Part shown: positions 35,523 through 44,485 of the stretch, in pieces
Layout of the letters: every line of letters begins with the position of its first letter
How positions within the stretch are numbered: the stretch's first letter is position 1
Assembly: GCA_022820995.1 (NCBI GenBank)
Contig: JAJEEM010000032.1
Span: 20,234-84,233, forward strand
Length of the DNA stretch: 64,000 nucleotides
From: Gemmatimonadota bacterium
GTDB lineage: Bacteria; Gemmatimonadota; Gemmatimonadetes; Palauibacterales; Palauibacteraceae
Direction: 5' to 3'
The notes under the pieces: model-generated
What the model saw: only the letters and a program-made list of their open reading frames with translations
Told to the model about the DNA's origin: nothing
Databases searched by the model: none
Position numbers and translations under genes: made by a program

Positions 35523-36636
35523 ACGCTACCTGGCGCTTCTATCGTTAGCCGTAACGGGCTGCAGTTCCGACGGAACGACCAGTACGGTCCATCCTCTCCA
35601 AGAGGAACTGCGGAATCTGGAGGCCGGAGCGACTGCGATCATCCGACCCGATACGGCGCCGCCGGCAGCAATGAACGAGGAGGCGGCGTCTCGCTGGCGG
35701 CTCACGCGCCGAGCCATTCTCGATGCTCGTCCAGGACCCGTTCTTGGGAGCTTTGACGAAGATGGGCCAGCCGTCTTCGCGGCGCACGTTGCCGTTACGT
35801 TGGGGAGTGGCGGTCGAACACACGTCCTTGATGCCATGAGCGGGCGCGTTGTCGAGTTCGATTCTGTGGGACGCTTTATGTCGGAATTTGGCAGAGTTGG
35901 CGATGGCCCGATGGAGTTCCGGACGCCAAGGGACATCGATGCGTGGGGTGATTCACTTCTGGTCACACAAGACGGGCGCGTGAAAGTGTTCCATCGGTCA
36001 GCAAGTGAGTACTTGCCGAGGGACCATCTCCCTGTCCAGATACCCCTCTATTCCATTTGCCCCTTGGATGGAAATGTCTTCGCCAGCGTGCAAAGACAAC
36101 CAAACGCACCACTCACCAAGTACGATCCCCAGACCTTGATGCCGGCGGGTTCATTCGGTCGGGGTTACCCGTCCGGTCCTGACCTCGTTCGTGCACGGCT
36201 GTCACTTGGCCCCGTTGCCTGCGCTGAAGATCCGGCCCGGGTTGTGCACGCATACCAGTACCTGCCCGGATTGAATGCCTACACTCCGCATGGCGATCAG
36301 GCATGGTCCGCGTTCCTCTCAGATTACATGGAAGGCAAATGGACCTACACCGCCGCTGGTTGGCTCGAAACTCCAATCGGTGCTAAGGAAACCCTGACCA
36401 ATTTGGTCGCTACCAGCTCCGGGTTCGTTGTGGCATCCTATTTTCGGACAGACGAATCAGCACGTGGTACCAGTCGGGTTTATCTGCTGGATGCAAGCAC
36501 CGGTCACGGTGCGCTGCTTGAGGAGACCGACGCACCGGATCGTGAGATCATGGCGATCGCCGAGGATCGTTACGTTACCCATGTAATCGGGCCGTACCCC
36601 AGACTTCGGATTTGGTACATGGACGACCTGGAATGA
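35497..36636 (+). CDS. Six-bladed beta-propeller lipoprotein (operon copy 1)
   Basis: The 379-residue protein has a lipoprotein signal (LAVTGC) and a six-bladed/NHL-like propeller: THVLDAMSGRVVEFDSVGRFMSEFGRVGDGPMEFRTP, then SLLVTQDGRVKVF. ATG 35497 overlaps the preceding gene; GTG 35482 is an alternative. It shares ILDARPG, FxxxVGDGPxEFRxP, a LSDYxxGxW motif and a C-terminal GPYPRLRIW with the next gene, showing a tandem duplication. Related proteins in Bacteroidetes lie beside small exported peptides, and a peptide-binding or processing role can be inferred. Confidence 0.8.
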   Translation: MPIATSSSKRYLALLSLAVTGCSSDGTTSTVHPLQEELRNLEAGATAIIRPDTAPPAAMNEEAASRWRLTRRAILDARPGPVLGSFDEDGPAVFAAHVAVTLGSGGRTHVLDAMSGRVVEFDSVGRFMSEFGRVGDGPMEFRTPRDIDAWGDSLLVTQDGRVKVFHRSASEYLPRDHLPVQIPLYSICPLDGNVFASVQRQPNAPLTKYDPQTLMPAGSFGRGYPSGPDLVRARLSLGPVACAEDPARVVHAYQYLPGLNAYTPHGDQAWSAFLSDYMEGKWTYTAAGWLETPIGAKETLTNLVATSSGFVVASYFRTDESARGTSRVYLLDASTGHGALLEETDAPDREIMAIAEDRYVTHVIGPYPRLRIWYMDDLE

Positions 36637-37751
36637 CGTCCGCACGCGTGCTTCGCGGCGCCTGCCTGATCCTCCTTCCACTGCTTATCGGTTGTGCAGA
36701 AATTGTCCCGGAGGGCGTCAATCATCCGTTACGTGAAGCGCTGGCGCAAATTGCGGAGGAGGCGACGGCGTTTCTTCCACCCGACACGGTCCCTTCAACG
36801 AGGATGACCGACGATGCACGGGTGCGGTGGACACAGCTCCGGCGCCGGATTCTCCAGGCGCGTCCAGGGGCCATCATAGGTGCCCTTGATGGTCACGGCG
36901 CAGATGTCTTGGCCGAACTGACCGAAGTCGTGATTCCGGCGAGCGGCGAGATCTACGTTCTGGACGGTCGCAACGGCAGAGTGATTGTGTTCGATTCCGC
37001 AGGAGTGGTCGTGGACTGGTTCGGTCGCATCGGTGACGGCCCGAATGAGTTCCGGCTTCCCGCACCCATCCAGGTCTTGGGCGACACCTTGCTCATGGGG
37101 CAGACGGGCGCGGTAAAGACCTTCACGCGTGGCCTCGCGGGATTCGAGTGGTACGACCTGGAGACGATCGAGACGGTCCCATTCTCAATGTGCGCTAGCG
37201 ACGGCCGCATCTTCCTCGGTGGCCACCGCGAACCCGAAGGCATGGTGCGACAATATCGACCCAGCGGCGGTGTACCGTTCGGACTCGGGTACGTCTTCGG
37301 ATCACCGGGGATGCAGAGGTCTTTGTCCGAAGGGATCATCACTTGCGAGAATGGCGTTGATGTCGTCGTGTATGGACACCGACATTCTCCCTCATTGGTT
37401 GCCTATTCTTACGATGGGCGAAAGGCGTGGTCCACCAGCCTCTCGGATTACGTGCAAGGATATTGGCTTGAGATCGGATCCCTGAGAGGCGCACCGGTGC
37501 CACCGCGGGAGACTCTATCGAGGCTGCTCCCCACGGGAGTCGGGTTCTTGATGGCGTCGTACTATCGTGAACTCGAGACGGGTGAATCAGGGGTGCGGAC
37601 ATACTTGCTGGATTTCGCAACTGGAGAAGGTGGATTACTGGAGGAAAGCTCATCGGATGGGCGCATTCTCGCTATGAATAGCGATCTGTATGTGCGAAGT
37701 GTGCCCGGCCCGTACCCGCGGCTCCAAATATGGCACATGGAACAAGGATGA
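36633..37751 (+). CDS. Six-bladed beta-propeller lipoprotein (operon copy 2)
   Basis: A 372-residue lipoprotein (lipobox LIGC) parallels the upstream copy over its whole length: RILQARPGAIIGALD, EIYVLDGRNGRVIVFDSAGVVVDWFGRIGDGPNEFRLP, LSDYVQGYW and GPYPRLQIWHM. ATG 36633 overlaps the previous stop by 4 nt and its own stop overlaps the redoxin-like gene by 4 nt. Propellers of this kind usually offer a ligand-binding surface; no enzymatic residues are evident. It is probably anchored to a membrane facing the periplasm. Confidence 0.8.
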   Translation: MTSARVLRGACLILLPLLIGCAEIVPEGVNHPLREALAQIAEEATAFLPPDTVPSTRMTDDARVRWTQLRRRILQARPGAIIGALDGHGADVLAELTEVVIPASGEIYVLDGRNGRVIVFDSAGVVVDWFGRIGDGPNEFRLPAPIQVLGDTLLMGQTGAVKTFTRGLAGFEWYDLETIETVPFSMCASDGRIFLGGHREPEGMVRQYRPSGGVPFGLGYVFGSPGMQRSLSEGIITCENGVDVVVYGHRHSPSLVAYSYDGRKAWSTSLSDYVQGYWLEIGSLRGAPVPPRETLSRLLPTGVGFLMASYYRELETGESGVRTYLLDFATGEGGLLEESSSDGRILAMNSDLYVRSVPGPYPRLQIWHMEQG

Positions 37752-38371
37752 AGATAATGTCCGTTAGAGCGAGGCGCCGCGTGGCAATCCTGGCGTTGTT
37801 TGCCGTCGGCTTGACCGTTGGATGGGCACGACTCTTGCCCCTGCCAAGCGTTAGTGTGCAGTGGAATTCGCGCACGTCGTCAGAGGAGTATAGACCTCTC
37901 GTGCGGTTGCAGGAGGGAAAGGAAATACTCCTTGTGGCGATCGTGTCGTCGAATTGTTTCTGGTCCAATTTGCCGGAGACGATCGAGGGGATCAGGGCCG
38001 CAAAGATCCTCGTCCAACGGCAGGCGCGGGACGAGGGATTGGAGTTCGTGACAATGGGTGTAGCCCGAGATATGGTGGCGTCTGCAGGTATTGAACATTT
38101 GGAAGAACATGGCCTATTTGACGAAGTACTGGCGGGTCGAGGCTGGCTAAATAGCGGCGTGTTACAGTTTATCTACAACGATGAGATTCCCGGCTGGGCG
38201 GCGACGCCGCAGGTGGTCGTAATCGAGCAAACAGTGACGCTGGATGCGGGGGCGCGGAGGATCGAGGGTCGGAGGGAGGTCCTGAGAAAACTCGGTGCGA
38301 AGGAGATCGAAGAGTGGGTGGCAGAGGGTGCCGTTGTCGACCTGTCCGCGGAGCGTTCAAGAAGCGGGTGA
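37748..38371 (+). CDS. Membrane-anchored redoxin-like protein with a single cysteine
   Basis: The 207-residue protein has an N-terminal helix (VAILALFAVGLTVGWA) and a thioredoxin-like fold: ILLVAIVSSNCFWSN at the usual redox-loop position, FVTMGVARD, and TPQVVVIEQ with a cis-Pro-like TP. The loop has only one cysteine (SSNC), so it may act as a one-Cys reductase or have lost redox activity. The start at 37748 overlaps the propeller stop. It closes the low-GC operon and could handle disulfides of the two Cys-rich small proteins. Confidence 0.65.
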   Translation: MKIMSVRARRRVAILALFAVGLTVGWARLLPLPSVSVQWNSRTSSEEYRPLVRLQEGKEILLVAIVSSNCFWSNLPETIEGIRAAKILVQRQARDEGLEFVTMGVARDMVASAGIEHLEEHGLFDEVLAGRGWLNSGVLQFIYNDEIPGWAATPQVVVIEQTVTLDAGARRIEGRREVLRKLGAKEIEEWVAEGAVVDLSAERSRSG

Positions 38372-38425
38372 TGTCCGGCTACGGGACAAGAGTCAGTCGC
38401 ATCAACGCTGAGATCGCTCCGTGGG

Positions 38426-39964
38426 CTACGGGACGAGGCCGGCTGCGGAGGTTCGCGCGATGAAGCCCGCCAGCGTCTCCCGCCACTGCGGGAGCAGGCT
38501 CTCCTCGACGTACATCATGTGTCCGGCGGCGAAGTCGTCGCGCGTGATGTTGTCGCGCAGGTCCGGCGGCAGGCCGAGTTGCTCGAGCGACCACACGATG
38601 GGGAAGTACGGCGTCGCGAAGTCGTAGATCCCGTTGATGAGCAGGACCTCGAGGCGCGGGTTGCGTTCGATCGCGTGCGCGAGGTCGGGTCCCACGTTGA
38701 GGGCCGAGCCGCCGAACGGTCCGCGCCGGCCCCCCTCCCGCTCCCAGTTCCACGGGCGCGCCATCCCGCTGGGCCAGTACTCCCGGTCGCCGTCGTAGCC
38801 GAGTTCGTCCCGCACGTACGTATTGAAGAGGGAGGTGTAGGCCGAACTGATGGCCGAGGATTGCGCATCGTGGTCGGGGGTCAGGTCGAGCACGTCTCCC
38901 GTGGGTCCCGTGAACCGCGTGTCGAGCCGCGCCAGCGTGAGCCGCCGGTCCCGCAGCAGTTCCTTCTCGAACTCCGGCGCGGAGACGCGCAGGTCGGCCT
39001 TGTCCAGGTACTCCATGCTCAGCCCCGTGTACTCGTGCATCTGCCGCAGCACCCGCGCGCGCAGTTCGGGATCCACGGCGGTGCCGGCCAGCAGCGCCTG
39101 CGCGTAGTCGGTCAGCGCCCACGCCTCGACCTCCTTCATGAACGCCTCGAGGTCGTCGGGGCGGCCGCCCGGCAGCATGTCGTGGTACTCGGCCGCGACC
39201 GCGAAGGAGGGGACGTTCGTGATGAAGCCGATGTGGGACCCATCCGGGAACTGGAGCGTGTTGAAGTCGATGACGGCGGAGACGAGCACGACCCCGTTGA
39301 GGTCGATGTTCGCATTCTGCAGGTGCCGGGCCAGAAGCACGGACCGCGTCGTGCCGTAGCTCTCGCCGAGGATGTAGCGCGGCGAGTTCCACCGGTTCTT
39401 CTCGCTCAGGAAGCGGCGGATGAACTGGGTGAGGGACGCGGCGTCCTCGTCCATCCCCCAGAAATCGGTCCCGTCGGCGTCACCGGCGGGGCGGCTGAAC
39501 CCGGTCCCGATCGGGTCCACCATCACGACGTCCGCGATGTCGAGGACGGTGTAGCCGTTGTCGACCAGCGGGTACGGGGGCGGCGCCTGCTGGCCCACGT
39601 TGGGCGTGACGACGCGGCGCGGTCCCATGATCCCCATGTGGAGCCAGAAGGAGGCGGACCCGGGCCCCCCGTTGTAGGCGAAGATGATGGGGCGCGTGGA
39701 GGGGTCTCCGCCGTTCGTCCGGAAGTATCCCGTGTAGAAGAGTTCTCCCGTCGCGTTCTCCTCGTTGTCGCGGAGGATGACGCTGCCGACGACGGCCTCG
39801 TATTCGACGGTCGCACCGTCCACGACGATGGAGTGGTTCGACGCCCAGCGGGCGGGCTGAGGCTCGGAAGCGTTCCCGCCGGCCCCGGGTTCGTCCTGCG
39901 CGAGCGTGCCCGCGGGCAGAAGGCCGAGCGCGAGGACCGGTGTGATCAGGCTGAGCGGCTTCAT
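38426..39964 (-). CDS. Exported S10-family serine carboxypeptidase
   Basis: A signal peptide (to TLAQ) precedes a 512-residue alpha/beta-hydrolase of peptidase family S10. Visible are the oxyanion segment NGGPGSASFW, nucleophile Ser in GESYGT, catalytic Asp in NGIYDFATPYF and His in AAGHMMY. S10 enzymes remove C-terminal residues from peptides at acidic pH; bacterial members are periplasmic or secreted. Length fits the bacterial branch. It converges on the low-GC operon with a 54-nt gap and follows the aldolase-like gene on the same strand by 48 nt. Confidence 0.92.
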   Translation of the reverse strand: MKPLSLITPVLALGLLPAGTLAQDEPGAGGNASEPQPARWASNHSIVVDGATVEYEAVVGSVILRDNEENATGELFYTGYFRTNGGDPSTRPIIFAYNGGPGSASFWLHMGIMGPRRVVTPNVGQQAPPPYPLVDNGYTVLDIADVVMVDPIGTGFSRPAGDADGTDFWGMDEDAASLTQFIRRFLSEKNRWNSPRYILGESYGTTRSVLLARHLQNANIDLNGVVLVSAVIDFNTLQFPDGSHIGFITNVPSFAVAAEYHDMLPGGRPDDLEAFMKEVEAWALTDYAQALLAGTAVDPELRARVLRQMHEYTGLSMEYLDKADLRVSAPEFEKELLRDRRLTLARLDTRFTGPTGDVLDLTPDHDAQSSAISSAYTSLFNTYVRDELGYDGDREYWPSGMARPWNWEREGGRRGPFGGSALNVGPDLAHAIERNPRLEVLLINGIYDFATPYFPIVWSLEQLGLPPDLRDNITRDDFAAGHMMYVEESLLPQWRETLAGFIARTSAAGLVP

Positions 39965-40012
39965 CTTTCCTCCTGCTGCATAAAAACGATCCGCGGGGTC
40001 GCGGGTTGATCG

Positions 40013-40861
40013 TCAGCGGCCGGCGGCGGCCATTCCGAGGGCAACGGCTTCGGGCTGGGTGACGATGATCACGCGGAACCCCTGCTCAATCCGCATGGCG
40101 ATGTCGTCCACTCCCGCCGTGACGCCGCACGGCACGTCGAACTCGAGACAGGCGGCGAGCACGATCTGGATCGCCTCCTCCACCTTCTCCATGTCTCCAT
40201 CGTAGACGCGCCGGAGGTCGCCCGGCCCCGGGGAGACGGCGCTGACGCCGGGGGTGGACACGATCTCCCGCACGTTGTCGATACCGAGCTGGTCCTCAAT
40301 GAGGAGGAAGCTGATGAGGCGGCCGTCCGGATTGCCCGGCCAGGCGGCATCGCCGAGCGCGTCGACCGCGAGAGCCGCCTCCTCCGCAGTCTCGACGTGG
40401 GGGTAGACGATTCCGGAAACGCCGGCCGCCAGGCCCTGCGCCGCACGGTCCCGCGCCTCGTCGTGCCCGTCCCGGATCGGGGGGATCCGCAGCAGCATCG
40501 GGTGCGGCATCATGTGCCCCGAGGCTTCCGACATCCCGGCGGCGTAACTCTCGAGCGCGGGGATGTCGAAGGGGCCGGACTCCAGCGAGTAGAACACGAA
40601 ATCGAGGGGACGGTTTGCGGCCATGGCGGCGCCGGCCTCGGGTGTGTGATCCCCGGAGAAGAGTCCGAAGACGGCGTCCCCGGCGGCGAGTTGGTCCACG
40701 ATCCGGGTGTCGGCGGCCTCCTCGGGCTCCACCATGGCGTCCGTTTCCTCCTCTCCGGGTGCGCCTCCGCAACCATGGAAGAGAGCGATGCCCCCCGCGA
40801 CGCTCCCCGCGAGCCGGAGAGTTCGGAGCGACGGATTCCTGCGCGTGTTCCTGGCAGCCAT
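40013..40861 (-). CDS. HpcH/HpaI aldolase-family protein with lipoprotein-like signal
   Basis: The 282-residue product carries an unusual N-terminal signal ending HGC and an HpcH/HpaI (citrate-lyase beta-like) TIM-barrel: AVFGLFSGD, DFVFYSLESGPFD, GVSGIVYPHVETAEEA, LLIEDQLGIDNV and VSAVSPGPGDLRR. Normal family members are cytosolic class II aldolases using Mg or Mn; the Glu and Asp of LIED and GPGDL are retained. The lipidation signal is weakly convincing because the hydrophobic stretch is short (SVAGGIALFHGC), so export should be tested. Confidence 0.7.
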   Translation of the reverse strand: MAARNTRRNPSLRTLRLAGSVAGGIALFHGCGGAPGEEETDAMVEPEEAADTRIVDQLAAGDAVFGLFSGDHTPEAGAAMAANRPLDFVFYSLESGPFDIPALESYAAGMSEASGHMMPHPMLLRIPPIRDGHDEARDRAAQGLAAGVSGIVYPHVETAEEAALAVDALGDAAWPGNPDGRLISFLLIEDQLGIDNVREIVSTPGVSAVSPGPGDLRRVYDGDMEKVEEAIQIVLAACLEFDVPCGVTAGVDDIAMRIEQGFRVIIVTQPEAVALGMAAAGR

Positions 40862-40899
40862 GAGACACCTCGGGGTCGGGAAGGCCGGTTTTCCACCGC

Positions 40900-40924
40900 C
40901 GCGACAGGCTCTCGCGACAGGTCT
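40900..40924. repeat. Two tandem ~12-nt repeats in a divergent promoter
   Basis: CGCGACAGGCTCT and CGCGACAGGTCT follow directly, with a further CGCG after them, between the divergent aldolase-like and deacetylase genes. A regulator site is possible; evidence is limited to the repeat. Confidence 0.4.
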
Positions 40925-40977
40925 CGCGGCCCTCGTCAGCCTCGGGTTAGTCTAATTTCAGGAAAGGGGGTCCCGCC

Positions 40978-42054
40978 ATGCGCACGCCGAGAGATTTCGC
41001 CCGCACGCGAAGGAAGTTCGTCGAAGAGGCTGCTCTGGGCGTCGCGGGCCTCGGCCTGCTCCCGGCCGCCGCCTGGTCCTGCCGGGACGCACCCGACCCG
41101 GGGGCGTCGACCGCCGGCTCGCGCGGCGCGTCCTCCGTTCCCGCGACGGGGACCGGCCTCCTCTCCGATCCGCGCTACCTGGACCACGTCCTGATCCGGC
41201 CCGACGGCGGGCGCCCGCCGGAGATTCCCGACCGCCTCGTACGGATCCAGGAAGAACTCGTCGCGCGAGGGCTGGACGAGGCCACGGTTCCGCTCGCGCC
41301 GGCCGCCGAGGCGATGCCGCACATCGAGGCGCTCCACACGCCGGAACACGTGGCGTCGATCCGTGACATCGAGGTCTCGGGCCCGGTCGCGGAACTCGCC
41401 GTCTCGGGCGCGCTGACCGCAATCGATGCCGTCGTCGCGGGGCAGGTACGGAACGCGTTCTGCGCGATCCGGCCTCCGGGTCACCACGCGAACAACACGG
41501 GCGCCGAGGAAGGGTTCTGCTACTACAGCAACGCCGGGGTGGCCGCGAGGTACGCGCAGCAGGTGCACGGATTCGAGCGGGTGCTCGTCATCGACTGGGA
41601 CTACCACCACGGGAACGCGACGCAGAACGCCTTCTACGATGATCCGTCCGTGCTCTTCTTCTCCGCCCACGACTGGGCCGCCTACCCCCAAACGGGCGAC
41701 CCGGCCCTCACGGGCGAGGGCGAGGGAAGCGGACTCAACATCAACGTCCACCTCGACTGCGGCGCCACGGACGACGACATGCTGCGCCGCTGGGACGACA
41801 CGCTCTCGCCCGCCGTCGCCGCCTTCGATCCCGACTTCGTCATCCTCTCGGCGGGCTTCGACAGCCGGGTCGACGACCTCCTGGGCTGCTTCTCGCTCAC
41901 GGACGACGCCTTCCGGCGCATGACGCGGCTGGCGATGGACTACGCGGACGCCTGCTGCGAGGGGCGCATCGTCTCGCTGCTGGAGGGCGGCTACAACCTC
42001 GACGGCACCGCGCTCGCCACCGCCGCCCACATCGAGACCCTCCTCGAGGGATAG
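40978..42054 (+). CDS. Exported histone-deacetylase-family (arginase-fold) deacetylase
   Basis: The 358-residue protein starts with a Tat-like signal (RTRRKFVEEAALGVAGLGLL) followed by an HDAC/acetylpolyamine-amidohydrolase domain. Zinc and catalytic elements are visible: RPPGHHANN, VIDWDYHHGNATQ (Asp and His ligands), LSAGFDSR (second Asp) and GGYNLDG. Such enzymes remove acetyl groups from polyamines or small amides; an exported form is unusual. ATG 40978 has AGGAAAGGGGG upstream. It converges on the MpaB-like gene with 7 nt between stops. Confidence 0.88.
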   Translation: MRTPRDFARTRRKFVEEAALGVAGLGLLPAAAWSCRDAPDPGASTAGSRGASSVPATGTGLLSDPRYLDHVLIRPDGGRPPEIPDRLVRIQEELVARGLDEATVPLAPAAEAMPHIEALHTPEHVASIRDIEVSGPVAELAVSGALTAIDAVVAGQVRNAFCAIRPPGHHANNTGAEEGFCYYSNAGVAARYAQQVHGFERVLVIDWDYHHGNATQNAFYDDPSVLFFSAHDWAAYPQTGDPALTGEGEGSGLNINVHLDCGATDDDMLRRWDDTLSPAVAAFDPDFVILSAGFDSRVDDLLGCFSLTDDAFRRMTRLAMDYADACCEGRIVSLLEGGYNLDGTALATAAHIETLLEG

Positions 42055-42061
42055 AACGGCG

Positions 42062-43243
42062 CTACCACCGGCTGGACTCGGCGTCCTTCACGGCGTCGGG
42101 CATCCGGTAGCTGATGCCGATATCGTCGTACACGGAGCGTTGCAGCATGCCGGCAAAGTTGGTGACGGAATGCGGCTCGGCGCCGGGCACGATCCTCGAG
42201 CGGATGATCTGAAGCCTCCGCTGTATCCGCACGAGCTTCAGCACGCCGACGGTGGACTGCCGGGGGTAGTCGAAGGCGTCGGCGAGGTTGTTTCCTATGA
42301 GCGCCCGGGAGGTCTTGAGCAGGACGCTCATCAGTTTCCTGCGCTTCGCGGGGTCGGTAACGCCAAGCAGTTCCGGGACCGTATTGATGTAGCCGTGCGC
42401 AACTTCCACAGCCGTGGGCCCGGGCGGGCGTTCGCACAGGTGCGCGATCCTTCGCAGGTGCAGGGCATCGTCTTCGTTGCGGAACAGCAGCCTGTCCGGC
42501 ACGCCGAGCAGCCAGGTGACGTAGCGCCACATGTGCATGAAGCCGTCGCGTTCTTCTTCGGTCAGTCGCAGCCCCAACCTTCGCACAGCCTGCAGGTTGA
42601 TGGCGGAAAACCCGGTCGACGCCAGTGCCATGTGCGCCATGTGTAGCGGCACTCCTTCGGCCGGCACGTCCCATTCACTCGAGTCGAGCAACAGCCGCCG
42701 TACCTGGGCGTGGATAAGCCGAATGCGGACGGTGAGTTTCCAGCCGTCTCCGAATCTGTCGAGTCCACCGGGCAGGGTGATCTCAACCAGATGCCGGGTA
42801 TTCTGCTTGACCCGACGCAGGTTCCCCGCGGTTCGCCCCGTAATGTAGAACCCCTTCGCCAGTCCCTCGGACAACCCGGTGACGAGCGACGCCAGCACAA
42901 GTCCGACAAAGAACAGGTCCGAGTATCTGTGAAACGCACGAGCGCCGACGCGGGCTTTCTCAGGGTCGAACTCGAAGGGCGGCGGACCGTCGACCGCGTT
43001 GAAGAAATCTCTCAGCGCGGCCGGAGCGTCTCGCATTCCTTCTTCATCACGTTCCATCCCCGCAGCGATCAGGCGATGGCGTGTCGCCTGGTCAACGTCC
43101 GCGAGCGCCTCCATGGCGGCATCCGCCGGAGGGTCGCCGATGCGCGTGTGCTCGACATAGGCGTCGGCCAGGTCCGGGTCTGCCTCGCGGGCTCTTTCGT
43201 GTCCGACGATGTACGACGTGGGAGGATGTATCGCTTGGGTCAC
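42062..43243 (-). CDS. MpaB/Lcp-like (DUF2236) oxygenase, intact
   Basis: A 393-residue protein of the DUF2236 family, related to the mycophenolic-acid oxygenase MpaB and rubber oxygenase Lcp. Landmarks are GDPPADAAMEAL, a hydrophobic FVGLVLASLVTGLS, GDGWKLTVRIRLIHAQVRRLL and EWDVPAEGVPLHMAHMALAST, followed by a C-terminal half with a MHMWRYVTWLLGVPDRL segment. The family binds b-type heme and cleaves or oxidises hydrophobic substrates. GTG 43243 has GGAAGAAGG upstream. A truncated relative lies at 771-1400. Confidence 0.85.
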   Translation of the reverse strand: MTQAIHPPTSYIVGHERAREADPDLADAYVEHTRIGDPPADAAMEALADVDQATRHRLIAAGMERDEEGMRDAPAALRDFFNAVDGPPPFEFDPEKARVGARAFHRYSDLFFVGLVLASLVTGLSEGLAKGFYITGRTAGNLRRVKQNTRHLVEITLPGGLDRFGDGWKLTVRIRLIHAQVRRLLLDSSEWDVPAEGVPLHMAHMALASTGFSAINLQAVRRLGLRLTEEERDGFMHMWRYVTWLLGVPDRLLFRNEDDALHLRRIAHLCERPPGPTAVEVAHGYINTVPELLGVTDPAKRRKLMSVLLKTSRALIGNNLADAFDYPRQSTVGVLKLVRIQRRLQIIRSRIVPGAEPHSVTNFAGMLQRSVYDDIGISYRMPDAVKDAESSRW

Positions 43244-43412
43244 CCGTTGCCTTCTTCCGCAAGATCGGCTCGCGGCAACCCCTCAAAATCGGCATCTCGC
43301 CAAGATAGGACGGCAACCCGTCGAAGACTACGCAATCGGGTTGGTCAAGCGGACTGACGACAATCGCGGCACCCGTGGCGCCGCTGGGCGCAGTGCCGAA
43401 GGCCCTAAGGGA

Positions 43413-44453
43413 TCAGACGTTGAAGCGGATGTGGAGGATGTCGCCGTCGGCGACGACGTAGTCCCTGCCCTCGACCTGCAGCAGTCCCGCCTCCTTCACC
43501 GCCTGCTCGGAGCCGTACTCCGCGAACACCTCGTACGGGATGACCTCCGCGCGGATGAAGCCTCGCTCCATGTCGGAGTGGACCCGGCCCGCCGCCCGCC
43601 GGGCGCGCGTGCCGCGCCGGATCGTCCATGCCCGGACCTCGGCCGGCGCGGCGGTGAAGAAGGAGATGAGGTCGAGGAGACCGTAGGCCGAGCGGATGAA
43701 GCGGGCGAGCGCCGGTTCGCGCAGGCCGAGCGCTTCCACGAAGGCGGCGCGGTCCTCCGGGTCGAGGTCCGCGATCTCCGCCTCGACGGGCGCGGACAGC
43801 GCGAGGCCGCCGGCTCCCATCGCCGCGAGTCGCGCGGCGAGCGCCGCCGGCAGCGCCTCCCCGGCACGGTCCTCGCTGCGGTTCAGCACGGCGAGCAGCG
43901 GACGGTCCGTCAGGAGGCCGTAGCCGCGGAACGGCGCGCGGTCCAGTTCCGCCCGCGGCACGGTCCGCAGCGGCTGTTCGCGTTCCAGCGTTTCGAGCGC
44001 CCGTTCGAAGGCGGCGATCTCGACGGCGTCCGCTCCCTCGCGGCGCGCCCGGTCCAGCCGGCGCTCGACGAGGTCGAGGTCGGAGAGCAGACATTCCGTG
44101 GCGAAGGCCTCGAGTTCGCCCTCCGCGTCCGGCGGGTCCGCAAGCGCGGGATTGTCGAAGTCGCGCAGGACGAGACAGAGCGCCTCCTGATCGCGAATCT
44201 GCTGGAGCCCGCGCGGCGACAGGCCCTTGCTTGCCGCGCCGTGTTCGCCCGGGATGTCGCAGAACCGCATCTCGGCGTACGTCGTCCGGCGCGGGGAGAG
44301 GCGGGCGCTGAGCGCATCGATTCGCTCATCCGGAACGCGCACCGTGCCGAGGCGCACCTCGCCGCCGAACCCGACCGGCACGCCGAGCCCCGTCATCGCG
44401 TTGAACACCGTCGTCTTCCCGGAACCCGCGAACCCCACGAGTCCAATCCTCAC
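43413..44453 (-). CDS. YchF/OLA1-like P-loop ATPase
   Basis: The 346-residue protein has P-loop GFAGSGKTT, DIPG switch, NRSE in place of NKxD (as in the ATP-preferring YchF group) and a C-terminal TGS-like part (AAGRVHSDMERGFIRAEVIPYEVF, then VADGDILHIRFNV). It is shorter and more divergent than canonical YchF, which has GLPNVGKST, so it may be a YchF paralog rather than the housekeeping copy. YchF binds ribosomes and regulates stress responses. GTG 44453 follows GGGAGGGG. It is divergent from the DUF6165 gene. Confidence 0.8.
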   Translation of the reverse strand: MRIGLVGFAGSGKTTVFNAMTGLGVPVGFGGEVRLGTVRVPDERIDALSARLSPRRTTYAEMRFCDIPGEHGAASKGLSPRGLQQIRDQEALCLVLRDFDNPALADPPDAEGELEAFATECLLSDLDLVERRLDRARREGADAVEIAAFERALETLEREQPLRTVPRAELDRAPFRGYGLLTDRPLLAVLNRSEDRAGEALPAALAARLAAMGAGGLALSAPVEAEIADLDPEDRAAFVEALGLREPALARFIRSAYGLLDLISFFTAAPAEVRAWTIRRGTRARRAAGRVHSDMERGFIRAEVIPYEVFAEYGSEQAVKEAGLLQVEGRDYVVADGDILHIRFNV

Positions 44454-44485
44454 CGCGTCCCCTCCCTCCCCATTATGTTCGGAGC

